A stretch of DNA of 64,000 bases from Siphlonurus alternatus (taxonomy: Eukaryota; Arthropoda; Insecta; Ephemeroptera; Siphlonuridae), in assembly GCA_949825025.1 (NCBI GenBank), contig OX463782.1, positions 6,397,501-6,461,500 on the forward strand, read 5' to 3'. The position numbers were made by a program, and so were the translations under genes. The notes beneath the pieces are model-generated. The model saw only the letters and a list, made by a program, of their open reading frames with translations. It was not told where the DNA came from and searched no databases. This document shows positions 10,566 through 23,178 of this stretch, piece by piece; position 1 is the stretch's first letter, and every line of letters begins with the position of its first letter.

Positions 10566-12500
10566 TTCAGCGAGGAGCGTAGGAGGCTACAGCAGCTTGG
10601 GCTGGCATCAAGCAGAACGTCAAGTAGACAACTTCGTGTGAACGGATGTAGACCTCGCAACAGTCAAAACATTGACGTTGTAGCTCCAAATGATTAATAT
10701 GCAATTTTGGGAAAGATTAACACCTATAGCCATTCTGGGATAATTTCATCATACTTTCATGGCTCTGTGTGGTGTTATTGCCACAAACAACAATGGAGTA
10801 TCAAACTCAATTTTTTTTATTGCAGAAATGGATAGAGGGTGCAAAGTTATGCTACCCTGATTTTTTTCAGATTTTTTACAGTTCAGGGACTATTTTTTAA
10901 AAAAAATTATTGAAAGTCCTTTTTGTGACGGCACGAGGCAGCAAGTCCTATCCTTTTCTTAAGGAGCGGCGCCGTCTCGTGACGTCATAAAAAGAACTTT
11001 CAATAATTTTTTTAAAAATAGTTCCCGGTCTGTAAAAATCTTAAAAAAAATCAGGGTAGCATAACTTTGCACCCTCTATCCATTTCTGCAATTAAAAAAA
11101 AAATCAAGTTCGATACTCCATAACGTTAAGGTTTTTCCGAGGTTTGTAGTCTGTTTTCAGTTTTTGTATTTTTATCAATTTATTCTATTTATACAGTAGT
11201 TATTTTCAGTCCATGCATTGATCAATACTAATGCATAACAAGTTTTGACATGTGCTACCTTTTGTTCTAGAGTTATCTTGTATTACAATCCAGCTGAATC
11301 CAGCTGAATCATTCTACTTAGAATGATAGACTTTTGTAGTACTGATTTAAATCCCCACTATCTGTCCTCGCTGGTTAGAGAAAATTCTGAATCATCATAA
11401 ATTGTGTGTTTTAAAGCACAAAAGTATAATGCAGTAAAAATTGTAAAAAGATCAAATTATTTGTGCACTGGTACCTTTAATTTTTATTGGTATTGCAATT
11501 ATGATCTAATTAATATATTTTTATGTTTCTTACTGTAATTCAATTGCCATTATTTGATTTGCCTTAAATAAGAATCTTTAAGAATGCTATTGACATGTCT
11601 AATTTATTAGTAATTTTATCTTGTCTACCATTTTAGTGATCAATTTAAAAAGAAATCTACTTCTCATTCTCAATTACATTATATAATCTATTATTTTTGT
11701 GTTTCCTGTACGTCATAAATATATGTTAATTCATTGCAATGTGATTGTTTTAGCATGCCATCAGTATCATGTATATTACTAAGTTAATTGTTTTTCATTT
11801 TTTAAAAATATTTCTAGATTTCAGTATAAATAATCAAATTAAAGGATGTACTGTAAATTTATCACGTTAGTATTAATGTTGTGGATGCAGTAAAATCTTT
11901 GTTTCTGATTTTATGATGCATTTTAATTTTTGAATTTTCAAGAAAAATGTTATTTCTTTGAATATTTTATATCATGATGTAAATATTATAATGTAAATAA
12001 AATATTATTTAGAGAATGTTTTAAAATATTTTCATTATATACATATTGAACCTGCATGATCAAATATAATAAACGATTCTGGTAATTAATACATATAATA
12101 TTTTTATTTATCATTATACAAATTATGAAATTAATACACATATAACATTAAAAAGATGGTACTCTAATTTTTGGATTTGTGGATACAATAATTAGAATTT
12201 AGAACTGCAGGTGAGGTAAATTGAAAATATATAGTCAGAAAACTTTGGAATAGAATATATCAACCCCAAAATTTTTAATGCAAAAATAAATAGACGGTGC
12301 AAATTTGTGCCACTTAGATTTTTTTTCATAATATTTAAAAGTAGAAAGTAATAAGCATAGTTCAAATTTCAGGTTTGAACCCTACCCATTACCCTGCCGT
12401 GAACTGTAAGCCCTTAGTTAGAGTTGTACATATCCCTTTGTACTTTCATTTTTTTTTTTTAATATTTTTCAAGTTCTAAAAAAATCAGAGTATAGTACAT
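10566..12500 (+). other. FOXRED1 3' UTR and downstream AT-rich DNA
   Basis: After the stop the sequence becomes AT-rich. A good AATAAA at 11996-12001 is a likely polyadenylation signal, which would give a 3' UTR near 1.45 kb containing a palindromic MITE (10795-11119). Another AATAAA-like site follows near 12067. A diverged relative of the MITE arm (ATGCAAAAATAAATAGACGG) appears near 12280. Confidence 0.45.
10795..11119. mobile_element. Palindromic MITE family A, copy 2
   Basis: Same arms as the copy at 8420, flanked by AT on both sides (a possible 2-bp duplication). It lies 230 bp after the FOXRED1 stop codon, so it is probably transcribed in the 3' UTR. Confidence 0.85.
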
Positions 12501-12783
12501 GGAGTATCGACCTCAATTTTTTTTATTGCAGAAATTGATAGAGCGTGCAAAGTTATGGTACCCTGATTTTTTCAGATTTTTTAAAGACCTGGAACTATTT
12601 TTAAAAAAATATTGAAAGTCCATTTTGTGACGTCACGCGGCGTCTCTCCTTAAGAAAAGGCTTGCCGCCGCGTGACGTCACGTATAATTTTTTAAAAATA
12701 CTTCCAGGGCTCTAAAAAATCTGAAAAAAATTATGGTAGCAAAACTTTGCACCCTCTATCCATTTCTGAAATAGTAATCCATA
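12501..12783. mobile_element. Palindromic MITE family A, copy 3, right end decayed
   Basis: The left end GGAGTATCGACCTCAATTTT and both TGACGTCA-bearing arms are present. The extreme right end is eroded after CCATTTCTG. The loop is shorter than in other copies. Confidence 0.75.
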
Positions 12784-13435
12784 ATTGTTAACTTATTTAT
12801 TATATTATAAAGATGCATATTTATTTTATTATATGCATGAGTTAATAAAGTTATATATTAGTTTTTTGTATATATAATAACGATAGAATTTGAACAAATT
12901 ATAATATAATGTACATGCCAGGCGCTGTGTGTAGAGGTGGGCCATAAAAATTGGGACAGATATTGGCGTGTATTATAATATAGTCCTACGAACTTTGAAT
13001 GAGGGAAAAAAAGCGAGAGAATTAAAGAATTTATTGTAAATTTCTCTTATTTATAATACATTTATATTAAACGTGTACGCCAAGTAATTAATAAAAATAA
13101 ATTATATTATTTAGTGTATGATACACAATTAATATGTTTATAGTAATTATTCATAGTAGATTATAATAATAGTAATCGTCATATATTGAACAAATATTTG
13201 ATAAAAATTATCATAGTAAATGTGTTATAAATTGCTAATTTTTATTAATCTTTTTTCATTTTATTTAACTATTGGTGTTTATTTTTAATTTTTATTATTA
13301 ATTTATATCAGAGTTAATTATTATATACAATATCTTTGCTCGTCATTGATATATAGCACAGCGAGTGAACATGCAATCAACAAACAATCGCTCAAATCTT
13401 GCCATAATCAAAACCATTACAACCATTAATCAATA

Positions 13436-13748
13436 GAGTATTGTCCTCAATTTTTTTTATTGCAGAAATGGATAGAGGGTGCAAAGTTATGCTACCCTGA
13501 TTTTTTTCAGATTTTTTTGAGACCTGGAACTATTTTTAAAAAATTATTGAAAGTCCTTTTTGTGACGTCACGAGACGCCGCTCCTTAAGAAAAAGATAGG
13601 ACTTGTCGCCGCGTGACGTCACAAAAAGGACTTTCAATAATTTTTTAAAAATAGTTCCAGGTCTCAAAAAAATCTGAAAAAAATCAGGGTAGCATAACTT
13701 TTCATGGTCTATCCATTTCTGCAATAAAAAAAATTGAGGACGATACTC
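13436..13748. mobile_element. Palindromic MITE family A, copy 4
   Basis: GAGTATTGTCCTCAATTTTT opens the left arm and the inverted sequence closes at 13748. Arms are nearly perfect, so this may be a recent copy. An 83-codon minus-strand frame inside it is a by-product of the palindrome. Confidence 0.85.
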
Positions 13749-14751
13749 AATTTTAAATAAAAACAAAATACCTGCATGCCCTGTCACCCCCTTGCTAGAT
13801 GATCACACGCCCTAACTGCCCCATCTCTGGTTCATCTAAAGAAAGTTCGTGGATACATGACAACCCTGCAACTGCATTTTCTGGACAAATTACCCCAACA
13901 GAGCTGACACGTCATTGAAGACGGTCATTCTGGCACTCTCTCGCTTGCACGGTTTGCATCAAACGCAAGTCGCAAGTGACATTGTCGCGGAGTCTTACCT
14001 GCTCTATGATACAGAGTGTAAATTCTGGCACTTCACACAATAATCAATAATCAATCAATCAATCAATTTCATTTTTATTAAAATGACTTTATATATAGGA
14101 ACAGTTATCTCTGATATCCCCCACCCCCCTGAATTCACACGTTTTGTATATACTGAAACTTTGAAACTCATTATATTTTCTTGCTTCATTATTTCTATTA
14201 TAAATATATTATTGAAACGATTTGAGAAGCATTTTTATTACCTGTTACTTTTTATAAAAAACGCTTCTTAAAAAATTAATTGCTTCTTAAATGTCGTTCC
14301 TTAACGATTTCTGAATCCAATATGATCGTCTACTGACAAGTAAATAATTATTATGCTGAATCGCTCCTTATATTTACTGACACATATATATTATACAGCT
14401 GTACATTATATTGTTGTTATTTACTGTTGTGTATACACAATATACACAACTATAACTGCATGTTTATAGTTTATATAGCTTCACACCTATTATAGCCACC
14501 TAGATCGCGCCATCACGAGACGATGCAGGGGCAGGCTAGACGTTTTGCTGCTCTTGTATGTATGAAAAGTTGCATAGCATCCAGGGGCTAATATTTTGCT
14601 AAGGACAATGACATTCGGCAATCAGCATTGAAGTTGGATATAAGTTTAACTGTCTTTGAGTAAAATAATATCAATTGTTACTAACAAATTACTTAATGAT
14701 GATAGTCATCTTATCTAGTAATCAGCAATTAAATAGTGTAAAAAGTTTTTT
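13749..14751. other. No gene seen between FOXRED1 and the DPP-like gene
   Basis: AT-rich with a short AATC repeat at about 14041-14067. A 62-codon frame at 14083 has no recognisable content. Confidence 0.5.
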
Positions 14752-15249
14752 TAATAATGGGGTACTGACCAAAAAAAAAGTTTCAAGTTTTTGTCAATAT
14801 TTCAAAAGGCACGAGAATTTCATGAAGAACGAGCCCTATTACAGCATTCTACGACAATTTCCTGATTTTATATGAATTTTTAAAACCTCTCAAAAATGAC
14901 GTCATAGCATTGAATCTTAAATGGGAAAATAGATCAGTTAACATTGCCAAATCCCATACTTAACATTGAAATGTAACCAAAACTTCATTTGTAAGTTTTT
15001 TAGGTGCTAGAATCACGATAATGAAGGTTTCAAATTCCTACCTCAATAACTTTTCATTTTAGCAATGTTAACTGATGCATTTTCCCATTTAAGATTCAAT
15101 GATATGACGTCATCAAAAAAAGTTTTAAAATTTCATATAAAATCAGCAAATTGTCGTAGAGTGCTATAATAGGGCTCGTTCTTCATAGAATTTACAGTAC
15201 TTTTTACTAGTATTGCTAACTCAAATACCGGTCAGTACCCCATTAATTA
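14752..15249. mobile_element. Palindromic MITE, about 500 bp
   Basis: The outer arms are GGGGTACTGACC (14759-14770) and GGTCAGTACCCC (15230-15241), continued inward by GAACGAGCCCTATTA, CGACAATTT and TTAAATGGGAAAAT and their complements. Each arm has a TGACGTCAT core. The flanks are TTAATAAT and ATTAATTA, so the target duplication is uncertain. There is no coding content. Confidence 0.8.
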
Positions 15250-16275
15250 TGAAGAAAAAATTAAGGACAAAATCACGTGGAGGAAGGATAATTCTTACCA
15301 TATATTATGATGAAAACGATAAAATTAATGTGCTAATGCTAAGTAAATGCAAATATAAGTTCAACGTCACATAAATTCTACAGTGAGAAAATGAGAATAA
15401 ATAATATTATTTTCAAAGACTGCGTGCAATGATAACTGTTTCAAGTAATATTCGTATACATTTTAGAAATTTTAGGTCAAAATTTATACTTATAAAAGTA
15501 AAAAATACAAACAAATAATAAAGCTGATTATAAAAAAATAAAAATAATAAAAAAGCTTACAATACAAGATAATATTATGATGTAAAAAAAGTAGTAATAT
15601 TGAATTTATATTACACATATTACATGTCATATTCAATGTAATGCTTCCGGCATTTTATTGTTATTTTATTACGAAATAATATGCCTTTAAAACGAAGTAG
15701 AACTCTTTCTGAATAAGAAATTCATTTCAATGTATTTTTATATTCTACTGCATTTTATTGGCTGCAATTTTATTTGAATAAAACAAGAACTTGTGCTGTT
15801 AGAGATTTACAGTTTTATGGAACTTTTAACTTCATTCCAATAAGGTTAATTGATTTTCATAAATATTTTCTTTACTATTTTGTTGACAATTAATTCTTCA
15901 AAATGAAATTTAATTTTAATTATTGATACCATTTATAATGTTGTTGTGTGACGCAAATATATTTTCACAATTTTTCCAATTGAATGGATAAAATATGGAA
16001 CTGCAGTATGGTTCGTTAATTTTAGTGAATTAGAAGTATAATTAACTGCGTGGATTGCATCATTTAATTTAATTATGTAACAAGATACAACCTTCATTAT
16101 TCATGCAGCATGATTTTTGTTATTGAAGATCTAGATATTAATAGCTCAAGTTATATACAGTACAGTATATTGATATATTTTTTTCAGATTCTATTTTTAA
16201 TAATATTCTTATAATACTGTTACAAACAGTTGTGAAGTCCAAATCGTAATCAAAGAAAATAATTTACATGACTAT
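15250..16275. other. AT-rich intergenic stretch, nothing recognised
   Basis: Short A- and T-rich tracts; no long frame, inverted repeat or RNA gene seen. Confidence 0.5.
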
Positions 16276-16387
16276 CACTACGTTCACATGACGGTGTTTA
16301 ATACAGATCTATTGACGACGCTTCATAGGAATAACATTATCCGTCGTCAACGAATAAGTATTAATCATCGTACATGTGAACGTAGTG
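16276..16387. repeat. Short palindromic MITE family F, copy 1
   Basis: CACTACGTTCACATGACGGT opens it and the inverted ACATGTGAACGTAGTG closes it. The core TTGACGACG is shared with copies at 18172-18278 and 61786-61897. Confidence 0.75.
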
Positions 16388-16780
16388 TATGACGTACGTA
16401 ACAACGTGCATCAACTCAATTCTGAGGGTGTTAAAGGCTTAAAGAAATATAAAAAAGTTGACGTTATATAATTCAGTTGTAAACAAAATCAATCATGTAG
16501 CTGGTCCAGTAATGTGAAACGTAAAGCTAATGATCAAAATATATTTTGAATCTTTGAATTAAGAAAGGAGGTGTCGTATTCTTTACGTTATATAATAAAT
16601 ATAACTTAAAAATAAGCACCACAAGGATTTGATGCAAATGTAGAATGTAGACTTTCTGTACATAAAAAATAAGGTCTATATTGAAAGAAAAAAAAATCAC
16701 AGAGCTTATATATTTCTGAAGTAACGGGTGATGTCAAATTCAATATCATGGTAGTTGCTTATTGTCCGAGTTTAAAACTG

Positions 16781-16884
16781 TATATAAGCTCGTGTGTACT
16801 GTGGTGTGTACTGCATGATGATGATGCGAGTAGTTCGTTCGGGAGGCGCTGTGGTCGTCGCCCGAGGCTGCGAGATGAGTCAGT
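16781..16884 (+). promoter_or_regulatory. Candidate promoter of the DPP-like gene
   Basis: TATATAAG at 16781-16788 is followed by a GC-rich block. An arthropod initiator-like TCAGT lies at 16880-16884. The TATA-to-initiator spacing is too long for the pair to act together, so either could mark its own start. The assignment rests on the good donor downstream at 17028. Confidence 0.35.
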
Positions 16885-17027
16885 GCAGCCGCGGGCTTCG
16901 ACCACCGTGCACCAACGTGACTCCAAGTGAGAGTGCGTGCGAGCGAGCGTGATCGTGGCGGGGGATGTACCACCCCCGAGTACCGCGGCCCCCGGCATGA
17001 CCTCTCGGTAACCTCGCAACCATACAG
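16810..17027 (+). other. Probable noncoding first exon of the DPP-like gene
   Basis: A GC-rich island in AT-rich DNA ends ACAG|GTGAGAAG, a strong donor at 17028. No long plus-strand frame with a good start spans it, which fits a 5' UTR. The next plus-strand acceptor before a recognisable start codon is at 33537-33538, which would make a 16.5-kb intron. Splicing between them is inferred. Confidence 0.4.
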
Positions 17028-17878
17028 GTGAGAAGACAATTTTTTTCACCTGTCGTAGAAATTTTCACTTTTTTTACTTGAAATACCATTTTTTTTCAAC
17101 GATGCTGGGATACAGAAGATTACGAACACACAGGGTAGACCATTCAATGTAAAATGGAGAGATTGTGAAAAGAAGCAGAAACTTTGACAAAGTCGTTTGA
17201 CTTATAGGACAGACTAAATACCAACCGTTTTTACTAAGGACTGATATCAACGTTAGGAGATCAGAAACTGACCTTTAATATTATTTCTTATCTACCTGCC
17301 ATATTGTTAATATAATAAATTTTGCGATATGATATATATATATATATGATATTATGTTTTTATAGGTTTATATTATTTTACGTTTCAATTCATATTTCAC
17401 ATAAAGTAATGGACCATTAATATGTGTACCTAATAATGAAAAAAGATAATTATTAATAATTGTTGTTTCGTCTTCACGCAATTTGTTCCTTACGTGATCG
17501 TGAACTCGCCACATCTTCTCCTGTGAAAAGCAGCTGCACCGTCACGTTTAATAAAAATATCGTCGTTTTTGTGATAATTAGTAAAATATTTTTGTATTTA
17601 CCATGCATCCTCATTGTCTCGAAATATTTGACACAAACCTGATTTACCGTGATTCTCTGTAGAGGCTGATTTTGTATGCAAAGTGTGATTTTTCAAGATG
17701 AGATAAACCAGATGTAGATCACGTGGTTCCTCCACATGTTTCTTGGCACTTTCTAATCTCTTAATTTGAATAGCTTAATTACGTAGCCAATTAGAGACAT
17801 GATTAAAAGTGACTTATTAATATTAAGATAACTTTGGTTCACGCTAATTGATTAAAACGCCCTAATATAGGGGAGACA

Positions 17879-17880
<2 letters not shown>

Positions 17881-17970
<90 letters not shown>
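17881..17970 (+). repeat. (TC)n microsatellite
   Basis: About 45 uninterrupted TC units. Confidence 0.98.
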
Positions 17971-17973
<3 letters not shown>

Positions 17974-18171
17974 TCACACAATTCTGCATATTAACTTTCA
18001 ACGATCAATGCAAAAGGCACATTATATTCACACACTATAATAATATCGTTATAACATTATATAAATGTGTTTCGTTAAATTGTGCAGGGATAACGAATTT
18101 TGGAATCTAGAAGAGTTTTCACAGTTCCCTCAGCATGCGAAAACACTCACGGTTATATTTATAATAACATA

Positions 18172-18278
18172 CACTATGTACACATGACGGGGTTCATTGA
18201 CGATGCCTCATTAAGTATATATATTATATAACAATATATACGTCGTCAATGAATATATACGTCGTGTGCACGTAGTAA
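18172..18278. repeat. Short palindromic MITE family F, copy 2
   Basis: CACTATGTACACATGACGGG to TGCACGTAGT with the TTGACGA core in both arms; more diverged than the other two. Confidence 0.65.
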
Positions 18279-20769
18279 TCATGGTCAATTCCTAGTCATT
18301 AATAGAACTTAATTATTTGAACATTTGAGTTAAAAATTACGGGAGGTTGCATTTAATAGTCTTGTCACATTTCTTTGCTGATAAACTTAAACTTAATGAA
18401 CTTAATCTCTCAACCAGATAATTGATTTTGGCATGCCTTCTACTGACGAGGCAATTATTTAACTTCTATAAAAATTCTGCCTACGCGTATTAAGTTCGAT
18501 CCTGTAATACGAACTTTTATATAATATTCTGTAACATATTTTAACAAATAAAAGTTACCATTAAAATTAAAAATTATGACATCAATAAAGCGATTGTATT
18601 TATCATTGTTGATGCCAAACTTTATTGTAAAATCAAGCAAGAAAAAGTAACAACTAGTAGCTTTATTGAAGTAATAAAATATCCCGGAGCCACTGTTAAC
18701 CATGCCAAAAATTATCATCAAGACGACGACAAGGATCTTCGATCAGCTGACTCGCCCGGGATCTCCGCTATATTTACAGAATTAATAGTAGCCAAATATA
18801 TTTACAGAATTATTAGTATATAGCCAAATGTAAGGCACATGTGGGAACTTTTCCAACAATCTATTGTGATTTGTTTATGCGGAGATATTATTAAAATAAC
18901 TAAAAGTCTGAAATATTGTATAGTGTAAATTTGGTTTTATTTCAATACGGCTAGATGGCGTACCTCGATATATTTGACTTCATGACCTTGATAATCTACG
19001 TGCCAAAATTAGCGTAACAAGTTTTCTTGAAAATATTTTAGTGGATAACTTATTAACACTTTAACCTAATTTTGTTTAATTAGTTTCTATTTATCTATGT
19101 ACATTATGAAAAATTTCTTCTCACATGTTTTAAAAGGAAAAAAAAATATGAATGGTTAGGGGGGGGGGAGATTTTATGGTTGACAAAACGTATAAGTGGT
19201 CCCACCAAAAATCACGTATTTTTTCCTATTAGGAGGGGAGAGTCAAACTCCTAACTCTCACGTTTCCCTTAATGCATGCAGTCAGTAGCTTATAATTCAT
19301 AATTTTATATATTACAGTTAGTGACATAATAATTATAATTAAAAAATGTAATGTAGAGCACTCACATTACCTGGTCAAAACCCCCAATTTTATGAATTAC
19401 TTGATTGCTTTGGTTCGCATTGATCTTTTCTACCGCAAAGGCATGAATGGTGTATGTATCTCTTTTAGTATTATATAGCTACAATATATCTGTGGGCTAG
19501 CAATTTGTGCACGCGGTAACCTGAGATTGGCTGGTTGCGGCTAGCTATAGCACACCTGGTAGCTGCGATAGTGAGGATGAATAAAAGAGTGGTAGAGAGA
19601 GGGAGGGAGGGGGGATGCGGCAAAGACGCAGCTCTCTCTTCGATCCCAGCGCCACCTGCCGCCGCCCGCACTTTCCCGCGGCTCAGATCACGTGACACTT
19701 GTCACCACGTCAAAGATGTACGTGTCTTATGGCCAGAACGTTGACAAAGTTCCAGTTTTCCCCGTGGTAGCGTCACTGTCCATCATAAGTCATAAGCAAT
19801 AAGGTTCGCTTTATACGTAAAAAATCCTTGTTATAATTAAGCAACGTATATGTGACATTTATATTTAGTATCATTTCGGGAAACATGGAAATTTACGAAA
19901 TATTTGTAAATTTTCTGCCCATAAGACATTAAAGTATTTTATATGTTTTCTGTTCACCACACTGATTTTCCAATGACTTATTACATTCTTACAAACGGAA
20001 ATTATATAGTCATTAATCTCCCAGAAACCTTTTTAGTTTTTTTTAATTATCCTTAAAATTTCATAAGATGCACTCAAACACGAAGATATAAGTGCCGATA
20101 ATAATCAAGATTTTGTTATAAATAATTGAAGCATTTAAATTAATCAAATCTACTCTAAAGTAGCTGTTCATATTATAGTCATCAATATTAAATGGATCAA
20201 TTATTGAGTTGAAGTCACATAGTAACATTGGACGTAGAAAGTTTTATTAATGTAAAAATTAACACTTATTTTGTTTTCAAATTTTAACAATAAGAAAAGA
20301 CTGATTATGATAAATTGACTACATATACATCATAATTAAAAATAAGTTGAAGTAAGTGTAATGTTGAATCGATTTAGAAATTTCTAATTCAGCTTACTTA
20401 ATAATAAATGAAGTAATTCCATTCATTCTCTCTCTACTTTAAGAGCGGAGTTGATGTTTTTATTTTTCTCACCACTCCTGTCAAAAATGCGTTACAAAAA
20501 GCTCGGCCCGAGGAAGAGCGATTTAAAAAACAATCAGCCCGCAGGGTCGGCAGCTCCCTTATTTACATCACAAGGCCGACAATCGTAAGAATCAGACGTG
20601 GTCTTTCTGACCGAGTCTGCAAACTTTTCTACCTTAGCCTGAAAGTCATCAATTGTGATGTAACTCATGGTTTGTCCTTGTATGACCTTGTAAAACTTTT
20701 GTGGAGAATAAAAAAAAAGTAAGTTATAGAGTAAAACGCGTTGACGTCATGCCCCTGTAACCGCGCTTA

Positions 20770-21164
20770 TAAGGTAGAGATAATGTCGATCAACTTTTTT
20801 TTTTTTTAGCTCCATTTGATTAACATGTAAACCTTAGCAAATTCACAAAAATTCTGATTTTTTTTGAGAGGCAGATATTAGTGCCTAAAAGCCATAGAAA
20901 AAAATTTCAAAACAATATAACGAGCCGATTTTTTTAAATTAATTTATATAATTTTCAGCATAGAGCTTTCCCATGGAGAGAAAAACTAAAAACTTAATTT
21001 AAAAAAAAAAATTGCCTCGTTAAATTGTTTTGAAACTTTTTCTATGGCTTATAGGCACTAATATCTGCCTCTTAAAAAATTCAGAAATTTTGTGAATTCG
21101 CTAAGGTTTACATGTTAATCAAATGGAGCTAAAAAAACAGCTGATCGACATTATCTCTACCTTA
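20770..21164. mobile_element. Palindromic MITE, about 395 bp
   Basis: TAAGGTAGAGATAATGTCGA opens it and TCGACATTATCTCTACCTTA closes it. The arms continue with AGCTCCATTTGATTAACATG and GCCTATAAGCCATAGA-type blocks in both orientations. A solitary copy of the end (TTAAGGTAGAGATAATATG) lies near 52189. Confidence 0.85.
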
Positions 21165-22109
21165 AAGTGGGCCTAAATGCACAGAATACAGTGTGAAGCA
21201 ATGTGATTTTTCTCAACATCTACATATGTATACAATATAATTTATTCTATGCGTGAAAAACTTGTGAGAGTAAGGATCAGTACATGATACATTTTATAAG
21301 AAAAAATTATATTGCTAAAGAGTAATTGACGCTGTTTTTTTTTCAAGTTATTATCATGATTCGTATCCTTTGCTTAATGTATCCCTCCAGAGTTTGAGGG
21401 GAGGTACCACCCTATTAAGGGTGAATAACTATACATCAATACAGAAAACTTAAAAAAAAAATTATGATGGAAAAAAAAAACGATATCATAAAAGGCTTAG
21501 TTTATAAACAAACATTCATAATTTTAACACATAATATATAAAAGCGTCCATGGTAAAAAAAAAAAATGTTATTTTTAGTTTAGACATTACAGTGAAGGAC
21601 AGAGAAAATTGTGAGTTTCCTGATCTCACGAGGAATGCGATAAGCCGGTCTCACAAGAATAGCAGCGTTTTCCACCCCGGGGTGCGCCCGCCCAACTTCC
21701 CCGGAGCAATTTTTCTCGCCCACCCTCACAAGAAGGGAGGTCTCGTGTCACGTAGGTCGATCGGGCGGGGATGAGTTGACGCCTTTTTTAATACCGAAGA
21801 TCAAAATTTATCAGCAACTACATTTCGATTCGATTGGAAACTTTTTCATCAACGATCGATGTTTCGATTCTAACGACTTTTTTATTCGTTACGCTTTTAC
21901 AGTTCAGTGCGTTTGATTAAACATTCATAATAATAAGACGTAAAAAGTTAATTGCTTTATAATAAAGTCATTTAATTATCAATTAACAGACAAAGTGGTT
22001 GGAATTTTTATCGCAGTACAAGCAAAACGTGCAAAAATTTTGCATTTTTTTTATAGTTTTGATAGTCCATTTAATATTTATTTGTTCATACTGTTTTCAT
22101 AATTATGTT

Positions 22110-22255
22110 AAGCCGGTATTACACGATACAATTTTGCATACAATTTTTCCTTGCAAGAAAATTTCATCTCCTTACAAACAAATGGAGTTGAAGTTTCCTT
22201 GCAAGGAAAAATTGTATACAATAATTAGAAAAATTGTATCGTGTAATACCGGCTT
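22110..22255. repeat. Palindromic MITE family E, copy 1
   Basis: AAGCCGGTATTACACGATAC opens and the inverted sequence closes, with CCTTGCAAGAAAA/CCTTGCAAGGAAA inner arms. About 145 bp with no coding content. A poly(A) run follows at about 22287-22314. Confidence 0.85.
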
Positions 22256-22283
22256 TATATTTTGTTTTATACATAAACAAAAG

Positions 22284-22318
<35 letters not shown>

Positions 22319-23054
22319 GGGTGACTTATGAAGGAGATAACTATTTTCCTCACTAACCACGGTTAACCACGTTGAACCATGGTTAACGCTAGTTATACAG
22401 TATAATAAACATATACTTCTTCGTGAATTCTACCCCCAAGAAGGTGATCGGTGAATCTCCAGCACGTATCAATTGCGTACGTGACTTTTCACAGCTGCAT
22501 CGTGCAAAGTTCGTGCCCAGAGCAGACGAGACCGGACTACACAATCATATTTCTTGCGTGCACGACTGTTTTGTACACCATGTGGAAGAACAATGAACTG
22601 TTGACGAGGGTGAATACCTAACAACAATAATAAGAACAAAACACAAGCGTAATAATGTGTCCGGATTATCTCTCCTTAAGGTTAGGCAATTTGTCCAGCA
22701 TCTAAATGGAACGGGTTGCATATTCAAAAGGAGAAAGATGGCGTCCATTTAGTAACTACGAGGCTTCATTTTAATGATGGAACTCGTCGTGGAATGGTTA
22801 AGTATATTAAAGAGAACACCATGCAACATAATTGTTGGCTTAAGTGAATGTATGAATATTATTAGAGGCACGAGCTTTTTGACACTGTGAGAGTTATCGC
22901 AGCACGATCACAGTCGTGTGTATTTGTGCATAGGACGTACAATTTATATCCTGGATATTGTAGTTTTTATATTTTGTGTTTATTTATGTGTGAAGTTTAT
23001 TTTTAACTGAACAAATATGGAATTAATATTTATAATAAACCATTCTAACAAGCG

Positions 23055-23178
23055 AGAGTTTACGCTTGAAAGTATTCAGAAATGACGTAATGTTTACTAA
23101 TTTCCGGTTGCAGACTAAATAAAAGTGGAACTACGTAATTTACGTCACCTCCGGAAATATTCAGGAGTAAACTTTCAT
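23055..23178. repeat. Imperfect palindromic repeat
   Basis: GAGTTTACGCTTGAAAGTAT with TGACGTAA in the left arm is matched by TTACGTCACCTCCGGAAATA and GGAGTAAACTTTC in the right arm. Probably a MITE; only one copy recognised. Confidence 0.5.

Noticed and set aside
13536..13787. 83-codon minus-strand frame
   Set aside because: Lies inside a palindromic MITE and appears, shifted, in its other copies.
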